From positions 1,401,549-1,407,330 of the forward strand of contig CP070719.1 in assembly GCA_020350725.1 (NCBI GenBank): a stretch of DNA of 5,782 nt, in the 5' to 3' direction. Origin of the DNA: a bacterium. GTDB taxonomy: Bacteria; BMS3Abin14. Shown here piece after piece: positions 5,384 to 5,782 of this stretch (position 1 is the first letter of the stretch; the number at the start of each line of letters is the position of its first letter). The notes beneath the pieces are model-generated. The model had not been told where the DNA came from and did not search any database. It saw nothing but the letters and a program-made list of their open reading frames with translations. A program made the translations under genes and the position numbers.

Positions 5384-5418
5384 GGATTGCTTCACGCCGT
5401 TTCCTGTTCGCAATGACA
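5384..5418 (-). repeat. Dispersed element with conserved ends, copy 2 (inverted)
   Basis: GGATTGCTTCAC (5384-5395), 8 variable nt, then CTGTTCGCAATGACA (5404-5418). Both ends are exact reverse complements of the element at 558-592, and the spacer length is the same although its bases differ. Conserved ends around a fixed-length variable core suggest that structure or end recognition, not the core, is maintained. Confidence 0.8.
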
Positions 5419-5430
5419 ACCGCTTTTTCT

Positions 5431-5458
5431 CCCCGCGTCTCCGCGTCGGCCTTTCGCC
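5431..5458 (-). repeat. Degenerate octamer array (inverted)
   Basis: Octamers CCCCGCGT, CTCCGCGT and CGGCCTTT run from 5431 to 5454. The segment 5438-5458 is the exact reverse complement of 648-668 in the other cluster; beyond it both copies continue into an A-rich (minus) run. This is the clearest long identity between the two clusters. Confidence 0.82.
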
Positions 5459-5459
5459 T

Positions 5460-5480
5460 GCCCTGAGCCTGTCGAAGGGC
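5460..5480. repeat. Dispersed 21-nt palindromic-ended word
   Basis: GCCCT (5460-5464) and AGGGC (5476-5480) are complementary ends around GAGCCTGTCGA. This word is common in environmental bacterial genomes and reads as SLSKG or PEPVEG in junk translations (from memory, not checked here). It sits directly against the octamer array at 5480. Confidence 0.75.
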
Positions 5481-5511
5481 CCCCTCGCCCCCTCTCCCTA
5501 TCTCCCCCTCG
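5480..5511 (-). repeat. Octamer tandem array, 4 copies, G-quadruplex motif on the mRNA strand
   Basis: C-tracts on the plus strand start at 5480, 5488, 5496 and 5504, exactly 8 nt apart, with lengths 5, 5, 3 and 5. On the minus strand this is four G-tracts with loops of 5, 3 and 3 nt. Because pilT and pilC are transcribed from the minus strand, any joint pilT-pilC mRNA would carry the G-rich sequence. It is the inverse counterpart of 517-548 and 619-650. Confidence 0.85.
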
Positions 5512-5517
5512 GGTGGT

Positions 5518-5533
5518 TCTCCGCGTCTCCGCG
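5518..5533 (-). repeat. Exact octamer doublet TCTCCGCG
   Basis: Two exact tandem copies of TCTCCGCG on the plus strand, the inverse of GACGCGGA-type units at 604-611 and 658-665. It forms the pilT-side edge of the repeat cluster. Confidence 0.7.
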
Positions 5534-5556
5534 TCCGGATCTCTCCCCCTCCGGAC
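5533..5556. other. Hairpin just after the pilT stop
   Basis: GTCCGGA (5533-5539) and TCCGGAC (5550-5556) are perfect complements with a 10-nt loop, 5 nt beyond the pilT stop codon. It would be a strong GC-rich hairpin in pilT mRNA. There is no T-run after it on the minus strand, so it is not a standard intrinsic terminator; it might stabilise a 3' end or be Rho-assisted. Its left arm touches the repeat cluster. Confidence 0.4.
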
Positions 5557-5561
5557 TCCCC

Positions 5562-5782
5562 TCATTCCGATGAGGCAAACTTCGCTCCAGTGTCCACCCC
5601 GGCCTGGCCGAGCATCTGGCGCATCTCCTCGGGGTTGGTCGTCCGGCCGAGGACCTCTTCAAGGGAGATCGTCCCCTTCTGAAAGAGATCGAGGAGAGAC
5701 TGGTTCATGGTCTGCATGCCGAACTTGGTCTGGCCGACCTGCATGCTGGAGTAGATCTGATGGACCTTGTCCTCACGGATCA
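5562..5782 (-). CDS. pilT: Pilus retraction ATPase PilT, C-terminal part (cut by right window edge)
   Basis: Hexameric cytoplasmic ATPase that powers pilus retraction with PilC as its membrane platform. Only the last 72 codons are inside the window. They begin IREDKVHQIYSSMQ, continue GQTKFGMQTMNQSLLDL and end KFASSE. The leading IRE fits the end of the AIRNLIRE motif that marks PilT and is needed for retraction in known PilTs, and the HQI, then MQxG, then TMNQSL order is characteristic. Walker motifs lie outside the window. An internal Met at 5744 is not a real start because the family sequence continues unbroken upstream of it. PilU is a paralogue, but the position before pilC favours PilT. 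Confidence 0.93.
   Translation of the reverse strand, partial: IREDKVHQIYSSMQVGQTKFGMQTMNQSLLDLFQKGTISLEEVLGRTTNPEEMRQMLGQAGVDTGAKFASSE

Larger units (their letters stand above)
5190..5561. other. pilT-pilC intergenic region, 372 bp, mostly repeats
   Basis: No gene is supported. The pilC-proximal 45 bp (5190-5235) hold the pilC ribosome binding site and a short palindrome. From 5237 to 5533 the sequence is almost entirely short tandem repeats and two non-tandem dispersed elements, listed separately. A 7-bp hairpin (5533-5556) lies just after the pilT stop. No T-run follows any hairpin on the minus strand, so termination between pilT and pilC is not shown. Confidence 0.85.

Noticed and set aside
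4824-5573. 249-codon plus-strand frame over pilC 5' end and the repeat cluster
   Set aside because: Half is antisense to pilC and half is repeat translation, including a SLSKG word; no domain.

Overview
The window holds most of a type IV pilus (T4P) locus, all on the minus strand. In transcription order the genes are pilT (3' end only), pilC, pilS, pilR and pilA (5' end only). This is the pilB-T-C-S-R-A order known from Geobacter and other Desulfobacterota. With the GC-rich codon use, it suggests a deltaproteobacterial (Desulfobacterota-like) genome, but the sequence alone does not fix the taxon.

From right to left: pilT enters at the right edge and stops at 5562. A 372-bp gap packed with short repeats (5190-5561) separates it from pilC (3978-5189). 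pilC, pilS (2296-3969) and pilR (911-2299) form a tight block: an 8-nt gap between pilC and pilS, and a 4-nt ATGA overlap between pilS and pilR. A second repeat-rich gap (225-910) separates pilR from pilA, whose start codon is at 224. The pilA side of this gap has the layout of a sigma-54 promoter: a good -24/-12 element at 309-323, an IHF consensus match at 362-374, and inverted repeats at 324-350 and 397-411.

The expected logic is a closed loop. PilS, a membrane histidine kinase, phosphorylates PilR. PilR, a sigma-54 activator, drives pilA. PilC is the inner-membrane platform on which pilin is assembled, and PilT powers retraction.

The least ordinary part is the non-coding DNA. Both repeat clusters are mosaics of short tandem arrays, mostly about four copies of a 7-mer or an 8-mer (7-mers near CGAATCA, TTGGATT, CGTGAAC and ATTAGAG; 8-mers near GGGGGCGA and GACGCGGA), plus two non-tandem elements with paired ends. 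Three octamer arrays form canonical G-quadruplex motifs. The clusters share modules in opposite orientation and are roughly mirror-arranged around pilC-pilS-pilR: 8-mer arrays face outward and 7-mer arrays face inward. Similar words occur in junk translations from many environmental bacterial genomes; I know of no established mechanism for how they spread.
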